Numbered from the stretch's first letter, positions 33,464-40,412 are shown. The stretch is 64,000 bases of DNA from Vescimonas coprocola (GCF_018408575.1 NZ_AP023418.1:496001-560000), one strand, 5' to 3'. A program made the numbers and translations. Notes: generated by a model not told the origin, from the letters alone.

Positions 33464-34247
33464 GGTAGCGGTTGTCACCGGAGGAACCTCCGGTATCGGA
33501 AAGCAGACGGCTCTGGCGCTGAAGGCGGCGGGCTATACGGTATATGAGCTGAGCCGCCGGGCGCAGGGCGTAGAGGGCCTGCACCATCTGGTGGCGGACA
33601 TCACCCGTGAGGAGCTGGTGGATGCCGCCATCGGGGAGGTGCTGCGGCAGGAGGGCCACATCGATGTGGTGGTGAACAACGCCGGCTTCGGCATCAGCGG
33701 GGCCATCGAGTTCACCAAGACGGAGGATGCCAAGCGGCTTTTTGACGCAGATTTCTTCGGCATGGTCAACGTGAACCGGGCGGTGATCCCCCATATGCGG
33801 CAGGCGGGCGCCGGGCGCATCGTGAACCTCAGTTCCGTGGCGGCGGCGGCTCCCATCCCGTTTCAGGCCTACTACTCCGCTGCCAAGGCGGCGGTGAACA
33901 GCTACACCATGGCGCTGGCCAACGAGCTGCGGCCCTACGGCGTCACGGTGTGCGCCGTGCAGCCGGGGGATATCCACACGGGCTTCACCGCCGCACGGGA
34001 AAAGACCATCGACGGCGACGACGTGTACGGCGGCCGCATCAGCCGCTCCGTGGCCCGGATGGAGCACGACGAGCAGACGGGCATGGATCCGTCCAAGGCG
34101 GGGGCCTTCATCGCTAAGGTGGCCATGAAGCGGCGGGTAAAGCCCATTTACACCATCCGCTTTGACTATCAGTTTTTGGCCCTGCTGACCCGCATTTTGC
34201 CCTACCGGTTCCTGAACTGGCTCATCGGCGTGATCTACGGGAAGTAA
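33456..34247 (+). CDS. Short-chain dehydrogenase/reductase, candidate 3-keto-lipid-base reductase
   Basis: 263 residues, classical SDR. Cofactor loop VTGGTSGIGKQTALAL near residues 7-22, DVVVNNAGFGISGAIEF near 68-84, catalytic Ser in VNLSSVAAAAP near 127 and YYSAAKA near 142 with the Tyr/Lys pair, then CAVQPGDIHTGFT near 165. The C-terminal 30 residues (FDYQFLALLTRILPYRFLNWLIGVIYGK) form a hydrophobic membrane-associating helix, also seen in 3-ketodihydrosphingosine reductases. It overlaps the oxoamine synthase by 8 bp, implying coupled translation and a shared pathway. Substrate assignment is inference. Confidence 0.85.
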   Translation: MSKVAVVTGGTSGIGKQTALALKAAGYTVYELSRRAQGVEGLHHLVADITREELVDAAIGEVLRQEGHIDVVVNNAGFGISGAIEFTKTEDAKRLFDADFFGMVNVNRAVIPHMRQAGAGRIVNLSSVAAAAPIPFQAYYSAAKAAVNSYTMALANELRPYGVTVCAVQPGDIHTGFTAAREKTIDGDDVYGGRISRSVARMEHDEQTGMDPSKAGAFIAKVAMKRRVKPIYTIRFDYQFLALLTRILPYRFLNWLIGVIYGK

Positions 34248-34272
34248 GCAGGCTTTGTATTTCCCTATAAGG

Positions 34273-34305
34273 AAACGCCCCATCGGCATGGCCGACGGGG
34301 CGTTT
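34273..34305 (+). terminator. Rho-independent terminator after the SDR gene
   Basis: AAACGCCCCATCGGC, loop ATG, GCCGACGGGGCGTTT: a 15-bp stem with one wobble. A near copy occurs at 34508-34542. Confidence 0.8.
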
Positions 34306-34310
34306 CAGTG

Positions 34311-34502
34311 TGTCAAAAAAGCCTCGCAGAGTTTGCCGCCCGCAGGCGGCAAAGAATGGAAATCATTTTCTCTCACGATAGATGCGTGAGAGAAAATACT
34401 TCTCAGGCTGCAAGTGTGGAATTTGTGCGCCTATGGCACACAAATTATGCGCACAGCAGACTGCAAGCCTTTTGTCGGAAAAACCCGGAGTTTTTTTCGA
34501 CA
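34311..34502. other. Multi-hairpin spacer of unknown nature
   Basis: Four stems lie in 190 bases: TTTGCCGCC/GGCGGCAAA (34332-34353), a perfect 13-bp stem ATTTTCTCTCACG/CGTGAGAGAAAAT (34365-34397), AATTTGTG/CACAAATT (34420-34446) and TGTCG...CGACA with an A-run/T-run (34473-34502). The ends form an imperfect inverted repeat: TGTCAAAAAAGCCTC (34311-34325) against GAGTTTTTTTCGACA (34488-34502). No gene is visible. It could be a small non-autonomous element or a structured RNA. Confidence 0.5.
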
Positions 34503-34507
34503 GTCTC

Positions 34508-34542
34508 AAACGCCCCACCGGCATGGCCGGTGGGGCGTTTTT
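34508..34542. terminator. Bidirectional terminator
   Basis: AAACGCCCCACCGGC, loop ATG, GCCGGTGGGGCGTTT followed by TT. Nearly the same sequence as the hairpin at 34273-34305. It can also end proC transcripts coming from the right. Confidence 0.8.
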
Positions 34543-34628
34543 GCCCGGAGAAGGGGGGATGTGTGGTGCGCTGATCTCCGGGCGGGGGGGCAGACCTCCG
34601 TCCGAAGGGCCTCTACGTTTGGGACGGG

Positions 34629-35429
34629 TCAGCTTTTCAGTGCCAGCGTCTTTTCATAGGCGGCAATGACGGCCTCCATGGCCGCCGAGCGGAAGCCGCC
34701 CCGCTCCAGCGCCCGGACCCCGGCGATGGTGGTGCCGCCGGGGGAGCAGACGGCGTCCTTCATAGTGGCGGTGTGCTGGTCGGACTGGAGAGCCAGCTGC
34801 GCCGTACCCAGCACCATCTGGGCGGCGTAGCGCCGGGCCTTGTCACGGGGCAGGCCGCAGGTGACGGCGCCGTCGGCCAGCGCCTCCAGAAACAAGCTGA
34901 CGAAGGCGCCGCCGCAGCCGGCCACGGCGCTGCCGGCGTCGATGAGGTGCTCCTCCAGCGGCTCCAGCCGTCCGGAGGCGGACATCAGGGTCAGAAAGGC
35001 GGACAGCTGCTCCTCCGTCACCTCCGGGGAGGGGACGTACAGCGTCAGGCCCGCTCCCACGGCGCAGGCAGTGTTGGGCATGATCCGCAGAATGGGGCAG
35101 GAGAGCCCCGCCATCTCCCTCAAGCGCTGGAGAGTCAGGCCGGCGGCCATGGACACCAGCACGAAGCCCTCCTGCCGCCGGGACAGGATGGGCTGCAGCC
35201 GGGCCAGCAGGTCCGCCATCATCTGGGGCTTGACCCCCAGAAAGATGTAGTCGCAGGTCTGGGCGATGGTTTCATTGTCGGAGACGGTGGCCCCCAGCTG
35301 CTGGGCCAGAGCCTGTGCCTTCTCCGGGGTGCGGTTGGACAGCAGCAGCTCCGCCGGGGCGGGGGACTGGGCGGCGGCATGGGCCAGTGCGCCCCCCATA
35401 TTGCCGGTGCCGATAAAGCCGACTTTCAT
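34629..35429 (-). CDS. proC: Pyrroline-5-carboxylate reductase
   Basis: 266 residues reading left from ATG 35429. The NAD(P)-binding loop is KVGFIGTGNMGGALAHA (2-18); IFLGVKPQMMADLLARL near 68, RIMPNTACAVGAGLTLY near 115 and the signature AVAGCGGAFVSLFLEALADGAV plus SPGGTTIAGVRALERGGFRSA toward the C-terminus define ProC. It reduces pyrroline-5-carboxylate to proline in the cytosol as a decameric enzyme. It is a single-gene unit with AAGGAGG upstream on the minus strand, convergent with the SDR operon. Confidence 0.95.
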   Translation of the reverse strand: MKVGFIGTGNMGGALAHAAAQSPAPAELLLSNRTPEKAQALAQQLGATVSDNETIAQTCDYIFLGVKPQMMADLLARLQPILSRRQEGFVLVSMAAGLTLQRLREMAGLSCPILRIMPNTACAVGAGLTLYVPSPEVTEEQLSAFLTLMSASGRLEPLEEHLIDAGSAVAGCGGAFVSLFLEALADGAVTCGLPRDKARRYAAQMVLGTAQLALQSDQHTATMKDAVCSPGGTTIAGVRALERGGFRSAAMEAVIAAYEKTLALKS

Positions 35430-35524
35430 AACATGATACCTCCTTGCGGAAATTGCGGGGCCTTTGCCCCGTGATTTTTTACTATCTTACACCACCAGAC
35501 CCTCCGGCGCAAGAAAAATAAAAA

Positions 35525-35554
35525 TTGTCAATCCGGGGAAGGGTATGGTATAAT
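35525..35554 (+). promoter_or_regulatory. Rubrerythrin promoter
   Basis: TTGTCA at 35525-35530 and TATAAT at 35549-35554 with an 18-base spacer, about 40 bases before the ribosome site of the rubrerythrin gene. Confidence 0.75.
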
Positions 35555-35602
35555 GAACCGACAAATTTTATGGCTCCCACAGGGAGCGGAAAGGAGCTTA
35601 TC

Positions 35603-36136
35603 ATGGAATTGAAGGGAAGCAAGACCGAGCGCAATCTGCGGGAGGCCTTTGCCGGGGAGACTCAGGCTCGCAGCAAGTACGACTATTTCGCCTCCGTGGC
35701 CAAGAAGGAGGGCTATGAGCAGATCGCAGCCATTTTCCAGGCTACCGCCAACAACGAGAAGGAACACGCCAAGATGTGGTTCAAGGCTCTCAGCGGTATC
35801 GGCACCACGGCGGAGAATCTGGCTTCAGCCGCCGCCGGAGAGAACTACGAGTGGACGGATATGTATGACCGCATGGCGCAGGAGGCCGAGGAGGAGGGCT
35901 TCACCGTGCTGGCGGAGAAGTTCCGGCAGGTGGGGCGCATCGAGAAGGCCCACGAGGAGCGCTATCGGGCGCTGCTGAACAACGTGGAGATGCAGCGGGT
36001 CTTTGAAAAGAGCGAGGAGACCATGTGGGAGTGCCGCAACTGCGGCCATCTGGTCATCGGGAAGAAGGCCCCGGAGGTCTGTCCCGTGTGCGCCCATCCC
36101 CAGAGCTATTTCGAGGTGCGGAAAGAGAACTATTGA
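35603..36136 (+). CDS. Rubrerythrin
   Basis: 177 residues from the ATG at 35603 (site AAAGGAG). A ferritin-like four-helix domain supplies the di-iron ligands: [20 protein letters not shown] near 10-29, [14 protein letters not shown] near 45-58, and a second ExxH in [15 protein letters not shown] near 118. A C-terminal rubredoxin-like [Fe(SCys)4] domain reads [20 protein letters not shown] (about 145-164). It reduces hydrogen peroxide with electrons from rubredoxin/NADH in anaerobes. It has its own promoter. Confidence 0.95.
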   Translation: MELKGSKTERNLREAFAGETQARSKYDYFASVAKKEGYEQIAAIFQATANNEKEHAKMWFKALSGIGTTAENLASAAAGENYEWTDMYDRMAQEAEEEGFTVLAEKFRQVGRIEKAHEERYRALLNNVEMQRVFEKSEETMWECRNCGHLVIGKKAPEVCPVCAHPQSYFEVRKENY

Positions 36137-36210
36137 TCCGGCAGGACCGGCGTGGATGCGGCGGGCAGGAGGACGATCCCCCTGCCCGCCTGCGGGTATA
36201 GAGAGGAGCG

Positions 36211-36981
36211 ATGCGTATGTACAGTCCGGCAGAGGTGGCACGGCGCTATGTGGAGACGGGAAAGAGCAAGGCGGCGCTGCCGGTGGGGAGGATGCTGCTG
36301 CTGGGGATGTTGGCAGGGGCCTTCATCGCTCTGGCGGGGGGATCGGCCACCTTTGCGGTGAGCTATGGAGGCAGGCTGGCCGGGGCGGCGGTGTTCCCGG
36401 CGGGGCTTGCCATGGTGCTGCTGGCGGGGAGCGAGCTGTTTACCGGCAACTGCCTGCTGGTGATCCCGCTGCTGGAGCGGCAGCTGACGTGGGGGCGGAT
36501 GCTCCGCAGCTGGGGCGTCGTGTATCTGGCCAACGTGCTGGGTGCCGGGCTGGTGGCGGCCCTTACCGTGGCGGCAGGCACCTTCGACGGGGTATACGAG
36601 TCCGTGGTGGCCACGGCGGCGGCCAAGGCGGGCCTGCCGTTCCTGACGGCGCTGCTGCGGGGCGTGCTGTGCAACTTTCTGGTGTGCATCGCCGTGTGGA
36701 TGAGCCTTGCGGCCCAGTCGGTGCCGGGGAAGCTGGCGGCTATGTATCTGCCCATCTTCACCTTTGTGCTGTGCGGGTTTGAGCACAGCGTGGCCAATAT
36801 GTTCTATCTGCCGGCGGGGATTCTGGCGGCGGGAAGGTACGGCGTAGCGGCGGAGGGCCTGAGCTGGGCCTCCATGTGGATGGGAAATCTGCTGCCGGTG
36901 ACGCTGGGGAACATTTTGGGCGGCTGTCTGGTGGGCGTGGTCTACTGGGCGGTGTATCTGCGAAGGGGGCGGCGAGCATGA
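36211..36981 (+). CDS. Formate/nitrite transporter family protein
   Basis: 256 residues with six hydrophobic helices. YSPAEVARRYVETGKSKAALP at the start precedes the first helix; GSELFTGNCLLV near 85-96 is the FNT signature (TGN loop), followed by GRMLRSWGVVYLANVLGAGLVA near 105, LLRGVLCNFLVCIAVWMSLAA near 150 and FEHSVANMFYLPAGIL near 190, which holds the central histidine gate. Such pentameric channels move formate, nitrite or hydrosulfide. Which anion is not deducible. A short overlap couples it to the NUDIX gene (ATGA at 36978). Confidence 0.93.
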   Translation: MRMYSPAEVARRYVETGKSKAALPVGRMLLLGMLAGAFIALAGGSATFAVSYGGRLAGAAVFPAGLAMVLLAGSELFTGNCLLVIPLLERQLTWGRMLRSWGVVYLANVLGAGLVAALTVAAGTFDGVYESVVATAAAKAGLPFLTALLRGVLCNFLVCIAVWMSLAAQSVPGKLAAMYLPIFTFVLCGFEHSVANMFYLPAGILAAGRYGVAAEGLSWASMWMGNLLPVTLGNILGGCLVGVVYWAVYLRRGRRA

Positions 36982-37544
36982 GCATTTTGGAGGACATCCG
37001 GGCCTTCGTTCCCGGCTGCGAGCAGGAGGAGCGGGACCGGGAGGCCATACTGGAATTTCTGGCGGTTCATGAGGACGCCTTCCTGCGGACGAATCTCACG
37101 GCGCACATGACCGCCTCGGCATGGGTGCTGAGCCGGGACCGGCGGCGGGTGGTGATGGTGTACCACAATCTGTACCGCTCGTGGTCGTGGACCGGCGGTC
37201 ACGCCGACGGCGGCCGTGATCTGCTGGCGGTGGCCATGCGGGAGGTGACGGAGGAGACGGGGCTGCAGCGCCTGACGCCGGTGGTGGAGGGGATCTTCTC
37301 ACTGGAGTGCCTGACGGTGGACGGCCATGAGAAGCGGGGGCAGTATGTCCCCAGCCACATCCACATGAACGTGACGTACCTGTTGGCGGCGGAGGACGAT
37401 GCCCTCCGGGAAAAGCCCGACGAGAACAGCGGCGTGGCGTGGTTCACGCCGGAGGAGGCGCTGGCGGCCTCCACGGAGCCGTGGATGGTACAGCGGGTCT
37501 ATCGGAAGCTGGCAGACCGTGCGGCGGCGTACATGAAAACCTGA
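36978..37544 (+). CDS. NUDIX hydrolase
   Basis: 188 residues from ATG 36978, overlapping the channel gene by 4 bp. The complete Nudix box runs over residues 74-96: GGHADGGRDLLAVAMREVTEETGL fits GX5EX7REUXEEXGU apart from an Asp in the first acidic position, which should be checked. Flanking strands WVLSRDRRRVVMVYHNLYRSW and HIHMNVTYLLAAE are typical. These enzymes hydrolyse nucleoside diphosphate derivatives; the substrate is unknown. The stop at 37542-37544 lies four bases before the left inverted repeat of the next island. Confidence 0.87.
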   Translation: MSILEDIRAFVPGCEQEERDREAILEFLAVHEDAFLRTNLTAHMTASAWVLSRDRRRVVMVYHNLYRSWSWTGGHADGGRDLLAVAMREVTEETGLQRLTPVVEGIFSLECLTVDGHEKRGQYVPSHIHMNVTYLLAAEDDALREKPDENSGVAWFTPEEALAASTEPWMVQRVYRKLADRAAAYMKT

Positions 37545-37570
37545 GAGAAGCACCCTCCGGCGATAGCCGG

Positions 37571-37768
37571 GTGTACGTAAGACAGTATTGCGCCGAGATC
37601 GACGAAGCGGCACGAAACCGCATGAAGCTGATCGTGCGGTCACTGGCAGAGCAAAGTGGTGTGACCAAGCAACTGAAAGCCGAAAACCAAATGGAATGGG
37701 TGCGGCAGATGAACGCTTGCAAGGCACAGGCAGAGGAAGTTGTGAAAACAGAATTGATATACGATTGA
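37571..37768 (+). pseudogene. TnpV transposon-associated protein, C-terminal fragment
   Basis: The frame reads VYVRQYCAEIDEAARNRMKL, then SLAEQSGVTKQLKAENQMEW and ends VKTELIYD. The pattern (L/C)xEID...M...GVTxxLKAxxQMxWVxxMN...A.E.V..ELIY matches the C-terminal two thirds of TnpV, a small protein carried by many Firmicute transposons with no firmly established function. The N-terminal half is missing: the frame runs upstream straight through the inverted repeat into the NUDIX gene's shadow. It is therefore a relic. Confidence 0.7.
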
Positions 37769-37775
37769 GCGAGGA

Positions 37776-37804
37776 AGTCCGGGCAGAAAACTGTCCGGAC
37801 TTTT
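37776..37804 (+). terminator. Terminator after the TnpV fragment
   Basis: AGTCCGG (37776-37782) pairs with CCGGACT (37795-37801) around a 12-base loop, then TTT. It separates the relic from the S51 peptidase promoter. Confidence 0.65.
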
Positions 37805-37837
37805 CTCATACAGTCCAAAGTTGCGGTAGAATTGTTC

Positions 37838-37856
37838 ACAAGTTTTATGGTATAAT
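37838..37856 (+). promoter_or_regulatory. Extended -10 promoter of the S51 peptidase gene
   Basis: TGGTATAAT, an exact TATAAT at 37851-37856 preceded by TGG, makes an extended -10 element; the -35 region is poor. It is about 35 bases upstream of the ribosome site AAAGGAG. Confidence 0.55.
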
Positions 37857-37905
37857 TTGAATACAAAATTGAGAAACAAATCGGAATTTATAAAGGAGAA
37901 TATTG

Positions 37906-38508
37906 ATGAAACTATTTTTATGTTCGCACTTTTCAAGTGTAGGAAGTCTGATAAAGGAAGAAATTGAAAATAAGAAAGTCGCATTTATTCCAACAGCTTC
38001 ACTGCGTGAAGGCTACACCGGTTATGTCGGCTCGGCTCGAAAATTATTCAAAAAGTTGAGAGCAATCGTAACTGAAATTGATATTTCAACGGAGGCTTAT
38101 TCAACGATACAGTCTGTTTTTGAAGAAGCAGATGTGATATATTTTACCGGCGGAAATTCTTTCTTTCTTATGGACCAGCTCCGTAAAACGGGAACTGATG
38201 GACTGCTGAAAAAGGAATTGGCAAATGGAAAATTGATGATCGGTGAGTCGGCAGGCGCAATTATATGCGCTCCAAGCATCCAATATATCGAGCAAATGGA
38301 TGAAAAGCCGGAGGACTACTCACAAGAAGATGATGCAGGGATTGATTTGATTGATTTCTATGTTCTTCCGCATTATCTTGCAGCACCATTTAAGAAAGTT
38401 ACTGAGAAAATAATGACTGAGTTTTCGGATTTGAATCTACGCCCCATTAACAACAAACAGGCAATTATAGTTGATGGCAGCGAGTCAAAGGTGATTTGCA
38501 AAGACTAA
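37906..38508 (+). CDS. Peptidase S51 (dipeptidase E-like) family protein
   Basis: 200 residues from ATG 37906, seven bases after AAAGGAG. A class I glutamine amidotransferase-like fold: KLFLCSHFSSVG at the start, KVAFIPTASLREGYTGYVG near 24-42, VIYFTGGNSFFLMDQL near 77-92, the nucleophile elbow MIGESAGAIICAPSIQ near 110-125 (Ser in GESAGA) and FYVLPHYLAAPF near 148 with the catalytic His. S51 enzymes cleave Asp-X dipeptides or related substrates. Codons are AT-rich, unlike both flanks, so it was acquired, probably with the surrounding island. Confidence 0.88.
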   Translation: MKLFLCSHFSSVGSLIKEEIENKKVAFIPTASLREGYTGYVGSARKLFKKLRAIVTEIDISTEAYSTIQSVFEEADVIYFTGGNSFFLMDQLRKTGTDGLLKKELANGKLMIGESAGAIICAPSIQYIEQMDEKPEDYSQEDDAGIDLIDFYVLPHYLAAPFKKVTEKIMTEFSDLNLRPINNKQAIIVDGSESKVICKD

Positions 38509-38568
38509 TTTGAAAATTCCAGTTTGTCGAGAAGTTAAGCCGGAGCAAATCCCTTTAGGGACGAAAGG

Positions 38569-38604
38569 GCGCACTTCTATACTCTCCTATCGGGAGTATG
38601 TGCG
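38569..38604 (+). repeat. Inverted repeat resembling a transfer-origin stem
   Basis: GCGCAC...ATACTC / GGGAGTAT...GTGCG form an interrupted stem-loop (38569-38604), preceded by CCCTTT/AAAGGG (38551-38569). Similar GC-rich stems flanked by such text occur near mobilisation regions of Firmicute conjugative elements, by recollection only. No relaxase gene is present. Confidence 0.35.
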
Positions 38605-38725
38605 TCCTGGGTCGCTTCATTCCCGGTCAGCAGAAGAAAACTGCCCGACCGAACATGTTTCGTCACGACCTTCCGTCAAGGTGGCTACACCCCCTTGCGC
38701 TGCTAAAGCGGCTATCCCCTGTGGA

Positions 38726-38771
38726 CTTGCTGGCGGCAAACGGTTTTGACAAACCGTTTGCCGCCAGCAAG
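38726..38771. repeat. 21-bp perfect palindrome with 4-base loop
   Basis: Arms 38726-38746 and 38751-38771 are exact reverse complements over 21 bases; the left arm begins CTTGCTGGCGGCAAACGGTT and the loop is TGAC. No T-run follows on either strand. It is the longest perfect inverted repeat seen in the window and lies near the right end of the island. Confidence 0.9.
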
Positions 38772-38793
38772 TTTGAAGATCAGACATAAACAA

Positions 38794-38825
38794 ATCCTCC
38801 GCATGGTCTAAGCCATACGGAGGAT
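38794..38825. terminator. Hairpin downstream of the DAACS carrier (minus) at the island's right end
   Basis: ATCCTCCGCATGG and CCATACGGAGGAT form a 13-bp stem with one mismatch around TCTAAG. On the minus strand it is followed by TTTGTTT, so it can terminate the carrier transcript reading left. Confidence 0.6.
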
Positions 38826-38868
38826 CAACTGTTTTACGGACACCCGTCTATGCCGGAGGGTGCTTTTG

Positions 38869-40107
38869 CTATCCCTTTTGATGGCGGGTGAGCCAGTCTT
38901 TGCCGTCCACGAAGCGAGACACCAGAAACGAGACCACATAGTCCCCGGAGGAGTTGATCATGGTGGCGGGCGGGTCCACCAGATTGCCGACGGCCACCAG
39001 AATGGGGAAGGCCATCTCCATCTGCCGGGGGAAGAAGAGGGAGCAGATGATGTACTCCCCGATGTAGCCGCCGCCGGGGACGCCGGACATCCCCACGGAG
39101 GACAGCACCGCCACCGCCACGATGGGCAGCAGCTTTCCCCATGTGAGCTCCTGCCCGAATGCGCCCCAGACAAAGGCGATCTTCAGCACGCAGCTGAAGC
39201 ACGAGCCGTCCATGTGCATGGTGGCCCCCAGAGGAATGACCATCTCCGCCACGTCACGGCTGATGCCGGTGTCCTCCGCCGCCTCCAGATTGGCGGGGAT
39301 GGTGGCCACCGATGAGCAGGTCCCCAGAGACGTCAGGGCCGGGCGGGCGATGTGCCGCAGCATGATGCCAACGCCGCCCCGTCCGCCGCCCAGCCGGGCC
39401 ATCAGGGGAAAGGCGGTGAAGAGGTACACGAAGCACAGGGGGTAATACACCGCCATGGCCCGGCCGTAGGCCCCGGCGATCTTGGGGCCATAGTCCGCCA
39501 CCAGCCCGGCGAAGATGGCGAAAAAGGCCACCGGGGCATAGTAGGTCAGCAGGCGGATCAGCTGCATCATTACCTGCGTGACGGCGGTCAGGCCACGGGC
39601 CACCGGGCCGTCGGGGCCGCCGGCGAGATTGGCAGCGAAGCCCAGCAGCACGGAAAAAACAATGAGGGGCAGCATGGCCCGGCGGCTCAGCAGGCCCACG
39701 AAATCCTCGGCGGTGAAGAAATTTACCAGCAGCTGACCGGGGGCGGCATAGTCCCCTACGGCCTCGGTGGGCAGCGACTGCCACGGGGTCAGCACCGGGG
39801 GAAATGCCTTCATCAACAGGAACATCAGCACGGCGGCGAGGATGCCCGTCACCACGAAGGTCAGTACCGTGACGCCCATGATGCGCCCGGCCCGGCGGAC
39901 GCTCCGCATCCCGGCGATGGCTCCGGCGATGGAGGAAAACACCAGCGGCACCACCACGCAGAACATGAGGTTGATGAAAATTTGCCCCAGCGGGCGGACG
40001 GTCCCGGCGGCGGCAGGCCACAGCCAGCCGGTGACGCCGCCGGTGAGCATGGCCGCCAGCATGGCCCCCAAAAGTCCGTAATTTTTCAGCACGGCTCGTT
40101 TTTCCAT
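38869..40107 (-). CDS. Dicarboxylate/amino acid:cation symporter (DAACS family)
   Basis: 412 residues from ATG 40107, chosen because GGAGGAG lies seven bases upstream. About eight hydrophobic helices and re-entrant loops. Diagnostic segments: GQIFINLMFCVVVPLVFSSI near 40-59, a serine-rich first hairpin replaced by TSLGTCSSVATIPANLEAAE near 265-284, and GATMHMDGSCFSCVLKIAFVWG near 298-319 in place of the usual NMDG loop, then GGGYIGEYII. The family takes up glutamate, aspartate, serine/threonine or C4-dicarboxylates with Na+ or H+. Cys-rich hairpins point to a neutral or sulfur amino-acid substrate, but this is weak. The right inverted repeat of the island starts right after its stop. Confidence 0.9.
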   Translation of the reverse strand: MEKRAVLKNYGLLGAMLAAMLTGGVTGWLWPAAAGTVRPLGQIFINLMFCVVVPLVFSSIAGAIAGMRSVRRAGRIMGVTVLTFVVTGILAAVLMFLLMKAFPPVLTPWQSLPTEAVGDYAAPGQLLVNFFTAEDFVGLLSRRAMLPLIVFSVLLGFAANLAGGPDGPVARGLTAVTQVMMQLIRLLTYYAPVAFFAIFAGLVADYGPKIAGAYGRAMAVYYPLCFVYLFTAFPLMARLGGGRGGVGIMLRHIARPALTSLGTCSSVATIPANLEAAEDTGISRDVAEMVIPLGATMHMDGSCFSCVLKIAFVWGAFGQELTWGKLLPIVAVAVLSSVGMSGVPGGGYIGEYIICSLFFPRQMEMAFPILVAVGNLVDPPATMINSSGDYVVSFLVSRFVDGKDWLTRHQKG

Positions 40108-40185
40108 AGCACTCCTCCTGTCTGCCAGCCCATGGGGGCGTGGCCCTATGGGGGAGTGTATGCGGGGGAGAGCCTGCCCCATGCG

Positions 40186-40287
40186 TCAGTCTGCCAGATA
40201 CTCCAGATAGTCGCTCTCCGTGGCGAACAGCTGATAGCTGCCGCCCACCAGTCCCATATATCCTCCGCTGACGAAATAACCCTTCAT
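40186..40287 (-). CDS. 33-residue microprotein upstream of the DAACS carrier
   Basis: ATG 40287 to TGA 40186: the peptide starts MKGYFVSGGYMGLVGGSYQL and ends ESDYLEYLAD. A perfect GGAGG lies seven bases before the ATG. Aromatic-rich with a GGYMGL motif and an acidic C-terminus; similar very short clostridial peptides beginning MKxYF-xx-GYMGL exist by recollection but have no assigned role. It is on the same strand and 79 bases upstream of the carrier, so it could be part of its message. Confidence 0.6.
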   Translation of the reverse strand: MKGYFVSGGYMGLVGGSYQLFATESDYLEYLAD

Positions 40288-40332
40288 ATCCGTGGCCTCC
40301 TTGCTTGATCTTGAGGCTATTATAAAAGAGAA

Positions 40333-40354
40333 ACTATCCAATAAAACGGACAGT
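40333..40354. promoter_or_regulatory. Possible operator between the microprotein and WYL genes
   Basis: ACTATCC-N8-GGACAGT, an inverted repeat with one mismatch, lies in the divergent gap 40288-40412. A TATAAT-like minus-strand box (40318-40323 complement) and a plus-strand TGGTACACT (40380-40388) flank it. Binding by the WYL regulator is plausible but unproven. Confidence 0.35.
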
Positions 40355-40412
40355 CAGGCTTTTCGTATGAGAAAAAGTGTGGTACACTGGAGAAAAAAGG
40401 AGGGCGGGAGAC

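Larger units (their letters stand above)
37548..38865. mobile_element. Low-GC island bounded by a 39-40 bp imperfect inverted repeat
   Basis: The left end (37548-37587) starts AAGCACCCTCCGGCGATAGC; the right end, read on the minus strand (38865-38827), starts AAGCACCCTCCGGCATAGAC. Continued, the two agree at about 35 of 40 positions with one gap. Between them lie a TnpV C-terminal fragment, a terminator, an S51 peptidase gene with its own promoter, an oriT-like inverted repeat and a 21-bp palindrome. Interior GC is visibly lower than in the flanks. No transposase is intact, so it would be a non-autonomous or decayed element. Confidence 0.6.

Noticed and set aside
34310-34630. Small plus-strand frames between the SDR gene and proC
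   Set aside because: They read through hairpins, have no ribosome site, and show no conserved features.
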